The notes beneath the pieces were generated by a model. That model saw nothing but the letters and a program-made list of their open reading frames with translations. It ran no database searches and was not told the origin of the DNA. Shown in pieces: positions 8,274 to 16,873 of a DNA stretch of 64,000 nt. The stretch is taken from assembly GCA_030431635.1 (NCBI GenBank), contig JAUIIL010000004.1, positions 124,001-188,000 on the forward strand, given 5' to 3'. This DNA is from Bacteriovoracia bacterium. Lineage in GTDB: Bacteria > Bdellovibrionota > Bacteriovoracia > Bacteriovoracales > Bacteriovoracaceae. A program made the position numbers and the translations under genes. Position 1 is the stretch's first letter. The number at the start of each line of letters is the position of its first letter.

Positions 8274-9215
8274 TTAATTTTGAGCAGGGAATTCCTTCTC
8301 TAAAACTTTATTTAGATGATCAAGGCTTGCAAAGATAAAATGAACTTCTCGTATGCCATTTCCGATTGAGCCTATTTCTCTATCTCCAATAAAGGTTTTA
8401 AAAGTAAGATTGCATTCTTTCTTTCTGGGATCAAGACATAGTCCTTTCAAGTAATTGGTACCCTCATCGGCTTGATCTTGAAACCTACCAAGAAGAACAG
8501 CATCTTTGAAATGTTCGTAGAAAAGTTTTTCTCCAACGTTATCCATAAGTTCTTGTAATGGGTAAGTCCAGCGATTAATTTCTTTATTCTTTTTCAAACA
8601 AGGGTTTACGTTTTCATAGTCTTTATATAAATCCCACCACCCAGCTTCAATTCTAGGTTGATCTTGTATTATGTCTGATCCCCATCCTTGAGCAACATAG
8701 GTTGCTTCAGTTGAAATATAAATTTTAGCAATGTCTTTTTTTAGACTACAAACCGTATTACCCATAGCAACTGCAAGGCAGTGTTCAAACTGACCTCCAG
8801 AAAAGATTCCAATTTTCATATTTGGGTAGCGAAGTTTGTTTTCTCCTGCGTGACTAAAAACACTAAAATCAACCTCATTTCTTTTAAAAAATGCTGTTTT
8901 TTGTGTTTGTCCTGTTTGGTAATCGAAAAAAGTTTGATGATACACGGTTTTTATGCCAAATTTTTTCATTAATTTTAATAATTCATGAGAGGCTTTTTCA
9001 GTTTCATCACCTCCCCATTCAAAATCATTATGATTAAAGATAGCGTAAGCTTCTTCAGGCATAATTCTGTTATCAAGCCTGTCAATAATTCCAAACTTTT
9101 CAAATCCCCAAGGGTTTGGGTTTTTATTAAAAGGAACACCAGGTATTTCGTTATACTCTTGGCCAAAAATACTAGGGCTAAAAATCAAAAAAATAAAAGT
9201 GATAAAATATCTCAT
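8274..9215 (-). CDS. Exported protein of unknown function
   Basis: A 313-residue protein with an N-terminal signal peptide (MRYFITFIFLIFSPSIFG, cleavage predicted before QEYNE), so it is probably periplasmic or secreted. The mature part has five or six Cys, some possibly disulfide-bonded, and Trp/Gly-rich segments such as WGFEKFG, YVAQGWGSDII and EAGWWDLYKDY. I recognise no family. The start gives a complete signal peptide, but no Shine-Dalgarno sequence precedes the ATG. A sigma-54-like element ends about 15 bases upstream, which would give a very short or absent leader. Confidence 0.75.
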   Translation of the reverse strand: MRYFITFIFLIFSPSIFGQEYNEIPGVPFNKNPNPWGFEKFGIIDRLDNRIMPEEAYAIFNHNDFEWGGDETEKASHELLKLMKKFGIKTVYHQTFFDYQTGQTQKTAFFKRNEVDFSVFSHAGENKLRYPNMKIGIFSGGQFEHCLAVAMGNTVCSLKKDIAKIYISTEATYVAQGWGSDIIQDQPRIEAGWWDLYKDYENVNPCLKKNKEINRWTYPLQELMDNVGEKLFYEHFKDAVLLGRFQDQADEGTNYLKGLCLDPRKKECNLTFKTFIGDREIGSIGNGIREVHFIFASLDHLNKVLEKEFPAQN

Positions 9216-9228
9216 GAATAGTTAGAAA

Positions 9229-9245
9229 AGCAAATTGAGTGCCAA
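9229..9245 (-). promoter_or_regulatory. Sigma-54-like promoter (-24/-12)
   Basis: On the minus strand, bases 9245 to 9229 read TTGGCACTCAATTTGCT. This is a complete match to the RpoN consensus TGGCAC-N5-TTGC with the invariant GG and GC exactly 10 bases apart. It faces the exported protein at 8274-9215. The predicted transcription start (about 11-12 bases past the -12 GC) falls only a few bases before the ATG, which weakens the call or implies a nearly leaderless mRNA. No enhancer-binding regulator gene is seen nearby. Confidence 0.5.
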
Positions 9246-9363
9246 TTTAATATAAAATAATTTTAGATAAAGTTACAAAAAAAGTTACAGGTGCTCATTA
9301 TTTAGACAATTTTTTAACCATCAAGTGATTTGAACTTATATTTCTCAAAAAAGTAGGTTCTTA

Positions 9364-10239
9364 CTAATAGTATTTTCTAATTCCAAAAGTCACTTTTCCA
9401 TTGAGTTGAGTGGTTCGGACATCATCTGTTCCATCAGCGCTCTCAAGCGTGGCCAGAGATTCCATTCCAAGATCGGTGACAAACTCAAATTGATCGCTTA
9501 GTGGTGTACTCATACCAATTTTAACCGCCGGAAGGAGCATTGCTGTTCCTGTTCCACTATAGCCAGTGGCCGAAGTTTGACTATAGCCATACCCAATACC
9601 AAGAGAGACAAAAGGTCTTGTTTCATCCATTTTAAGTAGTGGTTTAAAGATATAAGTAATTTCAGCAACAAGCATACTACGATAAGTTTCAAATTCAGTA
9701 GTATCAAAATTAGAGGTTTCTTTTTCGTAACGAAGACCTGCGGCCATGAGAAAACGCTCATTTAAGCTAAACTCATAAAGCCCTTCAAAGAAAAATCCTC
9801 CTCTAGATTTTTCTGAGTCAGCAGAAGCTCCAGAGACACTAGAGGAGAGGGCCTTAGCGATAGATGTACGAAGAAGGAGAGCTCTTTTTTCTTGATAGTT
9901 ATAGCGCTTTAGATATTTCTTTCTGGTCTCATAAGGAGTAAGTGTCCAAATATGGTCTTCAGATTGGTTATAGGTGAGGGTTTCACCGACTTGAAAAGGA
10001 ATGCGCAGATTTTTACTATCTGATTCCCATTGAGTGTACTCTCGAGAAACATTTTTCGCTTTAGCAATGAAGCTCATATTCTCAGAAGTAAATGTTGCTT
10101 TTTGCCCAACGATGATTCCATCTTTTTTACCCTGTCTGGTGACAAAAGTCGTTTGCGAGCTTGAAACGGCCTGAACTTTTATAAGTTCATAAGAAAAAAC
10201 TGTTGAAGAGAGGGTAAGCGCTAGTAAAAAGAGTTTCAT
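9364..10239 (-). CDS. Outer-membrane beta-barrel protein with periplasmic N-terminal region
   Basis: A 291-residue exported protein. A signal peptide (MKLFLLALTLSSTVFS) is followed by a roughly 95-residue soluble beta-rich region and a linker, then from about residue 120 a series of alternating amphipathic strands (FFFEGLYEFSL, FLMAAGLRYE, SMLVAEITYIF, PFVSLGIGYGYS, LLPAVKIGMS, FEFVTDLGME) ending in an aromatic C-terminus KVTFGIRKYY. This is the pattern of a small OmpA/OmpW-like barrel. The terminal aromatic residue fits the BAM recognition signal. Not tightly linked to neighbours; function unknown. Confidence 0.8.
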   Translation of the reverse strand: MKLFLLALTLSSTVFSYELIKVQAVSSSQTTFVTRQGKKDGIIVGQKATFTSENMSFIAKAKNVSREYTQWESDSKNLRIPFQVGETLTYNQSEDHIWTLTPYETRKKYLKRYNYQEKRALLLRTSIAKALSSSVSGASADSEKSRGGFFFEGLYEFSLNERFLMAAGLRYEKETSNFDTTEFETYRSMLVAEITYIFKPLLKMDETRPFVSLGIGYGYSQTSATGYSGTGTAMLLPAVKIGMSTPLSDQFEFVTDLGMESLATLESADGTDDVRTTQLNGKVTFGIRKYY

Positions 10240-10297
10240 TCAATCATTTTAGCATGAACTTCGAAGAAAATAAGAGGGAAAATATCCGAGAGTTTTA

Positions 10298-13200
10298 CTA
10301 GGGATAAGTGACTTCAAAAGAGCAGCGGAAACCAATATCTTCTCTTACGTTCAGAGTTCCACCATCTTCAACTGCTTCCAGGTGAAAACGACCTGCTGCA
10401 TTTCCACCAGTGGCGTAACTTCCTCCAACACTCATTTCTCCTGTTCCAGAACCAGCGTTAATGAGATCGGCATTAATAATAATGGTATCACTATGAAGCT
10501 TTGTTTGAGAAAATTCCCCAGTTCCTGTTCCAATTGTAAGAGCACTAAAGCCAGCGCCAGTCTCTGCGTCAGCGGGTAGACCCATTGAAGTGAAAAACTT
10601 AGTCGCATCATTAAGAGCATTTGCAATGGTCCAAGAACTTAGTGTCCCATCACACACGTCATCAGTTGTTGCTGAATCAGCACAAGGCCCTAGATCCGTT
10701 CCATCAAAATTATAATCATGTCCACTCACACCGTTTCCGTTGAAAGTAGTGGTACAACTATCATCAGCGGCACAAGCAATGTCTTCAGAAATCCACTCGG
10801 CCATGTTTCCAATAAGATCTTGCATTCCAAAACGAGAAATACAAGCAGCAGTTGTATCTGAACCTGTTCTTAAGGCCCTTGAAAGGGAAGTTGCGCTAGC
10901 TAGGGCCGGGAGGGTATCAGCAAAAGAAGAAGTAGGAACTTCAGAATCAACAAAACTAATCCCATTAGCATCATAGGTGTTACACTTTGATGAAGAGTTC
11001 AGGGCACTTCCACTTTCAAAACTGTTAATATTCGTATCTGTTAATGAATCATCCCAATCACTCATAGCATTGTAGAGAAGTTTACTTGGTAAATCAGGTG
11101 AGGCCGAAGCGCTAGCACCGGTTAAAGAAGGCGCAGTCATATTTTGACAATAGGCCGAAGCCTGATCTCTTGAGATATTAGCGATAGGGGGATTATAAAT
11201 AGGAGTTGGATTAAGACTGTTACCAGCAAGCTGACTGGCCATCGTAATACTATTAATGGCCGTCCAAGTAGCTGCGGCAGTTTGCACATAACAAACCGAA
11301 GTATCTCTATTATAGTACATGGCCCCGTTAGAAACATCGTATCCTGCTGAGTTGGGATTGGCCGAGCCAATACAACCACTGGACGTACAATTAGGAGCTC
11401 TTGAGTAGTTGCAACCAGCTTCAAAAGTCATCGCCAGAACATCATTGGCCTGTTTGAAGTAATAGGTTCCTCCTCCAATATCAACAGCATTAGGTCCAAC
11501 GTAGGCGCAACCAAAATCTTGAGTAGGCACACTTGTGAGTCCTAAGTCTTCACAGTTTTCTTTATTGATAATCCAGCGGTGAATAAAACTCCAGTTTGGT
11601 TGAGGATAAATTACCCTCACTGTTGAATAGCTCTCACTGACTTCCATTGGAAGAGAGTTAGCGGCCGCCACGGGTCTAATTTTATAAAGATAAACTTGTC
11701 CCGCTGTTAAATCATTGGAGCTATCATCATCTGTATCGGTGTAGTAGAGTTGAGAAGAAGAAATACCAGTTGCAATGGGAGTTGAGGTAATATTAAGTGT
11801 TCCATTATCACCAATTCCATCTCCATCACTATCAATATCTCGGTAAACATTCCAAGAAGCAACATTGGTTCCTCCAGCGACTGTCATGGTATTCCATTCA
11901 AGATAAACATAACCATCACCTAAGGAGATAGTTGTTCCATTACTTGTTTGGAAATCTCCTTGGGCCGCAATATTTGACCACCCACCATGAAGGGCCGAGT
12001 AGGGGGATATCGTTAAGTTAAAACTATCACTAACAGTAGCATTTACCCCATCACTGACTTCAACAGTAATAGTAACTGTTCCTGTTTCCCCGACAACGGG
12101 AGAAATAAGAAGATTAAGACTCGTATCACTTGCATCATTTGATCCAGAAGCATCAAAGGTTGTTGTAAAAGCATCATCGGTATCAGCAGTAAAAGCACTA
12201 CCATCACGAGGTGTCACTGTAATATTGGCCTCTGGTAATAAAAGAGGGTTATCAACAGAGGCAACAGTTACACGAACAAGAAGTTGTTGTGAGTCTTCTG
12301 CGCTCCCGTCTCCTTCATCTAAAGTATAATCAATAGAAATTGAAGAAGCCCCTTCATTAAAAGTTTGATCCGCTACTGCTGAAATCGTAGGAGGGTCATC
12401 AATTGCTGTAACGGTCATATTTCCAGTTCCAATATTTGTCCCTGTTGTATCATCTGAACATGCTCCAGAGGTATCACAAACTCGATAAGTAAAACTTGCG
12501 ACACCAGAGTAACCCACAACCGGATCAAAAACACAGTCTAGATCACTGGTCTTTGTTCCAGTTGCAGCTCCACTTGAATCAAGATCCATACAATCTCTCA
12601 ATACACCTTCTGTACTTGTATTTGGTTTTGAAATAATTTCGTAAACAAGGCTTGAGCTTGAATCCTCTTCATCACTTCCAGCCGCTGCTGAAAAATTTAA
12701 AACAGGGTCAGAAACACTTTTCTTTTCACTCACTGGCCCAAAAGCTTGGGCACCTGTTGCAATAGTAGGCTCATCATTAGCGTTAGAAAAATTGATATTA
12801 ACCGTAATAGCGCTACTACAGTTTGTTCCAGCTGTAGTTTCACAAGCTCTATAGGTAAAACTATCAATACCACCAACGATTTCAGTGGTTGAAGCAATAT
12901 AGTCACAATCAACATCAGTTGTTGCTGCAACAACTGAACCCGTTCCATCTCTATCCATACAATCAACAAGTGTTCCTGTTGGAGCTGAAACAACTTCATA
13001 AACAACAGTGGCGGCAGCTTCCGGGTCAGTGGCCGTCGTTAAATTTCCACTATTAAGTGAACTCTGAGCAGCTCCTTCAACAAAAGCGTTGGCCGCTGTT
13101 TGAGTGGATGTACTGGCAAAGATAGGAACGTTATTAATATTAGTAACATTAATTTGAAAGTAGATAGTAGAGGTTGCGACTCCATCACTATAATCAACAC

Positions 13201-14044
13201 TAAAAGTAATCGTATCAGCAGCACCGAGTGCTCCAGCTGGTAGAGTAAAACTCAGTGAATGATTATTTGTATCAGCAGACAAAATACTATCAGAAAAAGC
13301 GAAGGCACTTGCTCCACCTCCCACTAAAAGTCCATAAGAATGTGAGAAATCTGATTGAGCGAGTCCTGAAGCGTTGGCACCACCAATTGCTGATAGGGTT
13401 GATGTGATAGATTGAGAATCCTCATCAGTAAAACCACCTTCATCAATAGAGGCTACTATAGTTGCAGAATCTCCTTCATTAAGATTATAGATATAGGGTG
13501 AACCCACTGTTCCTAGTCCACTTGCAACTCCTGAAGTCACAGTATCAACAGTTATAGTTGGGGCATCATTTACGGCCGCGATATTAATTGTCACAGTCGC
13601 GTTGATGGATGAGTTAGCATACCCATCATTCACTCGATAAACAAATTGATCAACACCTGAGAAGTCAGCATCAGTTGGGGTGTAGCGACAAGTGAGGTCT
13701 GGTTGCGGCCCATCTGGGGATTGGTTCATACAGTTGGTAATTGTTCCATAGGCTGGATTAGAAACCACAATATAGTTTAAAGAGTTTCCATCAGCATCAG
13801 TCCCAGGACTAACGGCAAAGTCATAATAAAACGGTGAACTCGCTTTCTCTGTAGCATTAATCGTTTGATCACCATGAGGAAAAGGACTTTTATTATTAGT
13901 GGATGAATTACTAGAACACTGTCTAAGAACAGAGTCATAGGTTTGTCCTGAAGCACAGTCCAGGTCATCTTGCTCTTCTGTGACACAAGAACTCATTGCA
14001 AAAAGCAGAGCAAGTAGCAAAATTTTTATTAAAATATCTCTCAT
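10298..14044 (-). CDS. Giant lipoprotein: tandem Ig/cadherin-like repeats with C-terminal FGE-sulfatase-like domain
   Basis: About 1250 residues. A lipoprotein signal peptide ends LLFAMSSC, so the mature protein is predicted to be lipid-anchored. The long middle holds tandem-95/cadherin-like domains, each opening with YxVVSxPxxGT and closing with FxYRVxDG...VNDAPTI. Three carry an unusual inserted Cys pair (NCM/DCM...C.Y/F). An FN3-like segment follows (WNTMTVAGGTNVASWNVYRD). The last 300 residues look like a formylglycine-generating-enzyme-like (SUMF) fold: GMQDLIGNMAEWISE (about residue 1085 in the longest reading), VGGSYATGG and terminal GFRCSF. The catalytic Cys pair of true FGE is absent, so it probably binds rather than oxidises. 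The ATG at 14044 gives a normal 20-residue signal; GTG at 14062 and ATG at 14053 are alternatives. Confidence 0.85.
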   Translation of the reverse strand: MRDILIKILLLALLFAMSSCVTEEQDDLDCASGQTYDSVLRQCSSNSSTNNKSPFPHGDQTINATEKASSPFYYDFAVSPGTDADGNSLNYIVVSNPAYGTITNCMNQSPDGPQPDLTCRYTPTDADFSGVDQFVYRVNDGYANSSINATVTINIAAVNDAPTITVDTVTSGVASGLGTVGSPYIYNLNEGDSATIVASIDEGGFTDEDSQSITSTLSAIGGANASGLAQSDFSHSYGLLVGGGASAFAFSDSILSADTNNHSLSFTLPAGALGAADTITFSVDYSDGVATSTIYFQINVTNINNVPIFASTSTQTAANAFVEGAAQSSLNSGNLTTATDPEAAATVVYEVVSAPTGTLVDCMDRDGTGSVVAATTDVDCDYIASTTEIVGGIDSFTYRACETTAGTNCSSAITVNINFSNANDEPTIATGAQAFGPVSEKKSVSDPVLNFSAAAGSDEEDSSSSLVYEIISKPNTSTEGVLRDCMDLDSSGAATGTKTSDLDCVFDPVVGYSGVASFTYRVCDTSGACSDDTTGTNIGTGNMTVTAIDDPPTISAVADQTFNEGASSISIDYTLDEGDGSAEDSQQLLVRVTVASVDNPLLLPEANITVTPRDGSAFTADTDDAFTTTFDASGSNDASDTSLNLLISPVVGETGTVTITVEVSDGVNATVSDSFNLTISPYSALHGGWSNIAAQGDFQTSNGTTISLGDGYVYLEWNTMTVAGGTNVASWNVYRDIDSDGDGIGDNGTLNITSTPIATGISSSQLYYTDTDDDSSNDLTAGQVYLYKIRPVAAANSLPMEVSESYSTVRVIYPQPNWSFIHRWIINKENCEDLGLTSVPTQDFGCAYVGPNAVDIGGGTYYFKQANDVLAMTFEAGCNYSRAPNCTSSGCIGSANPNSAGYDVSNGAMYYNRDTSVCYVQTAAATWTAINSITMASQLAGNSLNPTPIYNPPIANISRDQASAYCQNMTAPSLTGASASASPDLPSKLLYNAMSDWDDSLTDTNINSFESGSALNSSSKCNTYDANGISFVDSEVPTSSFADTLPALASATSLSRALRTGSDTTAACISRFGMQDLIGNMAEWISEDIACAADDSCTTTFNGNGVSGHDYNFDGTDLGPCADSATTDDVCDGTLSSWTIANALNDATKFFTSMGLPADAETGAGFSALTIGTGTGEFSQTKLHSDTIIINADLINAGSGTGEMSVGGSYATGGNAAGRFHLEAVEDGGTLNVREDIGFRCSFEVTYP

Positions 14045-14305
14045 AATCCACATCTCAGTCACTCATCGACATATTTTTTTTCTTTATTTAGCGAAACAAC
14101 ACTTTTTGTTTTCTTTACTCTATTAATTATCTCACTTTTTAGCTCAGGCATTGAGGAAAGTAGGTAACCTATTGAAATTCATCAAAGAGATAGCTTATTC
14201 TAAAACGAGGCCGGCTTATTTTTTTGGCATTTTCTTTACCTTACAGACATGACGATTTGTAGAGAGTTCGTTAGGATCTAAAAAGACTAGAAAACGAGGT
14301 CTTAT

Positions 14306-15163
14306 ATGCTAAGTTTTTTTTCGAAATCCTCTCAACCTTCTGAAACAAGAGAAGGGAAAGTGGTTGCTTTTTTAAACCAAAAAGGTGGGGTTGGTAAAAC
14401 AACAATGGCCTTTAATACCGCAAGGGCCTTAAGCGAAAAAGGACACAAGGTTCTTTGTATCGATATGGACCCCCAGGCAAATCTCTCTCTTCTTTTTGGT
14501 CTTTCAGAAGAGAAGTTTCATATTCATCATTTACTTCTTAATTCATTAAGAGAGTTAAAAGCACTTCATACTCCAGTTATTACCAGTGAACTTATTAAGA
14601 AGTATCAAGATAGTGATGTATATCTAGATATTCTTCCTTCTGGGCAAGAGCTATCTGGATTTGAACTATCTGTTGCCGGCATTAATGCTCCAAGACAGTT
14701 GGTTCTTAAAAGATTTATCGAAAAAAATAGTTTAAAAAAGCACTACGATTTTATTGTTATTGATGGTCCGCCAACTCTTGGGCTTCTTGTGGTGAATATT
14801 CTCTGTGCTGCTAATGGATTATTGATCCCTTTCCAACCTGATCAATTCTCTCGTAGTGGCCTTAAGCACTTCCATGAAGTTCTTGAAGATGTTTCAGAAA
14901 TGGGAATTACGGATTCTCCTAAGATTATTGGTTATATTCCCAACCTTGTTGATAAGAGAAGAAAACAAGTGAGTAGTGATTTTAAACTCATCTCTCAAGA
15001 GTTAAATAAAGGACCACTTTTTCAAGAGTTTGCCAATAAAGTCCAACTAGTAAAAGCTTCTGCTAAGAAAAAATCAGTCTTTGATTATAAAACAAAAGAG
15101 TATGCTCACCTACAGGAGCAGTTTCTTGATTTGGCCCAAAATATAGGAGAGCAATTATCATGA
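14306..15163 (+). CDS. ParA/Soj-family ATPase
   Basis: A 285-residue P-loop ATPase of the ParA/MinD superfamily. The deviant Walker A KGGVGKTT lies at residues 26-33, switch I is DMDPQANLS and Walker B is FIVIDGPPTLG. The 20-residue N-terminal leader is unrelated to the core. ParA proteins position chromosomes, plasmids or protein clusters by DNA-dependent ATP hydrolysis. There is no parB and no obvious parS site next to it; the partner is instead the small gene at 15160. It may therefore be an orphan ParA that positions protein complexes rather than the chromosomal Soj. That is inference. Confidence 0.9.
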   Translation: MLSFFSKSSQPSETREGKVVAFLNQKGGVGKTTMAFNTARALSEKGHKVLCIDMDPQANLSLLFGLSEEKFHIHHLLLNSLRELKALHTPVITSELIKKYQDSDVYLDILPSGQELSGFELSVAGINAPRQLVLKRFIEKNSLKKHYDFIVIDGPPTLGLLVVNILCAANGLLIPFQPDQFSRSGLKHFHEVLEDVSEMGITDSPKIIGYIPNLVDKRRKQVSSDFKLISQELNKGPLFQEFANKVQLVKASAKKKSVFDYKTKEYAHLQEQFLDLAQNIGEQLS

Positions 15164-15426
15164 ATGAGAAAATGAAAAATCCTTTGTACGTTGTCAAAGA
15201 AGATCAAGAAGGAAAAATTATTGAGGAAGCAAAAGGGTGGCTTGATTTAGTGATTAAAAAATTCAACCTCACTAGTTTTATTGAGGCCCTCGGACAAATC
15301 ATAAAAATATTGATTGAAAGTATTGATAATTATCCAATGTTCATTTCTGTTAAGAAGAGCATTGATGGTTGGTTAGATAAAATACAGGAGTTTCTTCAAC
15401 AAAGAGAAACGACGTCTAATCAATAA
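15160..15426 (+). CDS. Small protein coupled to ParA-like ATPase, unknown
   Basis: An 88-residue protein whose ATG overlaps the parA stop by 4 bp, implying coupled translation and perhaps a direct partnership. The N-terminal third is charged (KEDQEGKIIEEAKGWL), and the rest forms amphipathic helices with hydrophobic faces (LTSFIEALGQIIKILIES). No DNA-binding motif of the ParB type is visible. Its 3' end overlaps the convergent gene at 15416 by 11 bp. Function unknown. Confidence 0.65.
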   Translation: MNEKMKNPLYVVKEDQEGKIIEEAKGWLDLVIKKFNLTSFIEALGQIIKILIESIDNYPMFISVKKSIDGWLDKIQEFLQQRETTSNQ

Positions 15427-15751
15427 ATTCTGACTCATCCATTCGATCAAAGTCTTCTGGAGAATCATTGTATTCGTAGTTATCTCTTTTGGTAGCTGCA
15501 GACTGAGTCTTAACAACATCAATATCTTCGGCTTCAACCAAATCAAGGTTACCTAAATCCATTTTTTCCACAGTATCATAAATATCTTCAGGTGTTTTTT
15601 TTCTGGCATAGTCTTTGTTATCTTCATCTGTATAGCTCTGTTCAACGTAATCAAGCTCTTCGTAAAGATCATTGTCATATTCATATGAATAGGCCTTCGT
15701 AAGAGATAAACCTGTAAGAATAAAAGTGATTAATAGACGTTTCATCATCAT
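15416..15751 (-). CDS. Small acidic exported protein
   Basis: A 111-residue protein with a signal peptide (MMMKRLLITFILTGLSLTKAYS) and a very acidic, Asp/Glu/Tyr-rich mature part (NDLYEELDYVEQSYTDEDN, EDFDRMDESEFID). It has no recognisable domain and is probably largely disordered. Three consecutive Met codons leave the exact start open. It converges on the parA pair and diverges from queA across 54 bp. Confidence 0.65.
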   Translation of the reverse strand: MMMKRLLITFILTGLSLTKAYSYEYDNDLYEELDYVEQSYTDEDNKDYARKKTPEDIYDTVEKMDLGNLDLVEAEDIDVVKTQSAATKRDNYEYNDSPEDFDRMDESEFID

Positions 15752-15805
15752 TCCTTTATTTTAGCTCAAAACGTTTGTCAGATAAACTACGACACAGAGC
15801 GAAAT

Positions 15806-16861
15806 ATGACAACCCCATATGAAAATTTAACCGATCTAAAGCTAAGTGCCTATAATTATTATCTTCCAGAAGAGCTTATTGCTTCTCGCCCGGCCCATAA
15901 AAGAGATCATTCTAAGTTAATGGTTTATCAGCACCGCTCAGGAGAAGTTGTTCATACAAATTTTCATGATATTCATAAGTATCTTCCTGAAAATTCAACA
16001 CTGGTCTTTAACAATACTAAGGTTTTTGCTTGCAGACTGTTAGGACAAAAATCGACAGGAGGAAAGTTTGAACTCTTTTTTCTAAGTCTTATTCAAGATG
16101 AGAACTCTCTCTTTGATGTTTTGATTAAAAGTTCACGAAAGAAAAAAGTGGGAGATAAATTTCAAGTGCATGAACTTGAAGTTGAAGTAGTGAGTGTTTG
16201 GGAAGGATATTTCAAAATAAAAATTAATTTATCAAAAGAAGAGCTTGTTTTATTTTTAGAGAAACACGCAATGATTCCTATTCCTCCCTACATTAGAGAT
16301 GGAGTTTCAGATGAAAAAGACAAAGAAGACTATCAAACGATTTATGCAAAAAAAATAGGTTCTGTTGCGGCCCCAACAGCAGGTCTTCATTTTACACAAG
16401 AGGTTTTTGATTCTTTAGATAAGAAAAAGATTAAACGAGCTTTTGTTACTTTGCACGTTGGAGCAGGGACTTTTGCTCCTGTGAAAGATGAAGATATCTC
16501 TCAACACAAGATGCATTCAGAGTCTTTTTTTATTGAAAAGGAAGAACTCAAAAAAATAAGAAAATCAAAGCGGATTGCTGTGGGAACAACATCACTGAGA
16601 GTTTTAGAAAGTAGTTACTTTGAAGGTGATATTTATTTTGAAGGAAATCAAACAAAGCAAACCGATATTTTTCTCTACCCTGGGAGAAAAGTAAATTCGG
16701 TTGATGGTCTTGTTACAAACTTTCATCTACCTGGTTCATCGCTCATTATGCTCGTGAGTGCTCTGATTGGAAGAGAAAAGACATTAGAGCTTTATCAACT
16801 GGCCGTAGAAAAAAAATACCGTTTTTTCTCCTACGGAGATGCGATGCTTATTTTATTATGA
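15806..16861 (+). CDS. queA: tRNA preQ1(34) S-adenosylmethionine ribosyltransferase-isomerase
   Basis: Transfers and isomerises the ribosyl group of SAM onto preQ1 in tRNA to make epoxyqueuosine, in the queuosine pathway. The 351-residue length is normal. Family motifs are DYNYYLPEELIA-like LSAYNYYLPEELIASRPA at the N-terminus, FNNTKVFACRL, GSVAAPTAGLHFT, LHVGAGTFAPVK, and the C-terminal NFHLPGSSLIMLVSA. First gene of a plus-strand run continuing with tgt 12 bp downstream, which places the two queuosine enzymes together as in many bacteria. Confidence 0.97.
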   Translation: MTTPYENLTDLKLSAYNYYLPEELIASRPAHKRDHSKLMVYQHRSGEVVHTNFHDIHKYLPENSTLVFNNTKVFACRLLGQKSTGGKFELFFLSLIQDENSLFDVLIKSSRKKKVGDKFQVHELEVEVVSVWEGYFKIKINLSKEELVLFLEKHAMIPIPPYIRDGVSDEKDKEDYQTIYAKKIGSVAAPTAGLHFTQEVFDSLDKKKIKRAFVTLHVGAGTFAPVKDEDISQHKMHSESFFIEKEELKKIRKSKRIAVGTTSLRVLESSYFEGDIYFEGNQTKQTDIFLYPGRKVNSVDGLVTNFHLPGSSLIMLVSALIGREKTLELYQLAVEKKYRFFSYGDAMLILL

Positions 16862-16873
16862 TAGGGAAAGGTT

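Noticed and set aside
13777-13986. Leu/Met-rich minus-strand frames inside the giant lipoprotein gene (also at 12730-13005, 13039-13224)
   Set aside because: They are alternate frames of the repeat-containing gene with low-complexity hydrophobic translation and no ribosome-binding sites.
14306-15426. Chromosomal origin-linked parAB locus
   Set aside because: No ParB-like gene, no parS-like 16-bp palindrome and no dnaA/gidA/rnpA neighbours are present.
15752-15805. preQ1 riboswitch upstream of queA
   Set aside because: The 54-base space lacks the compact pseudoknot and the conserved A-rich tail of preQ1 riboswitches.
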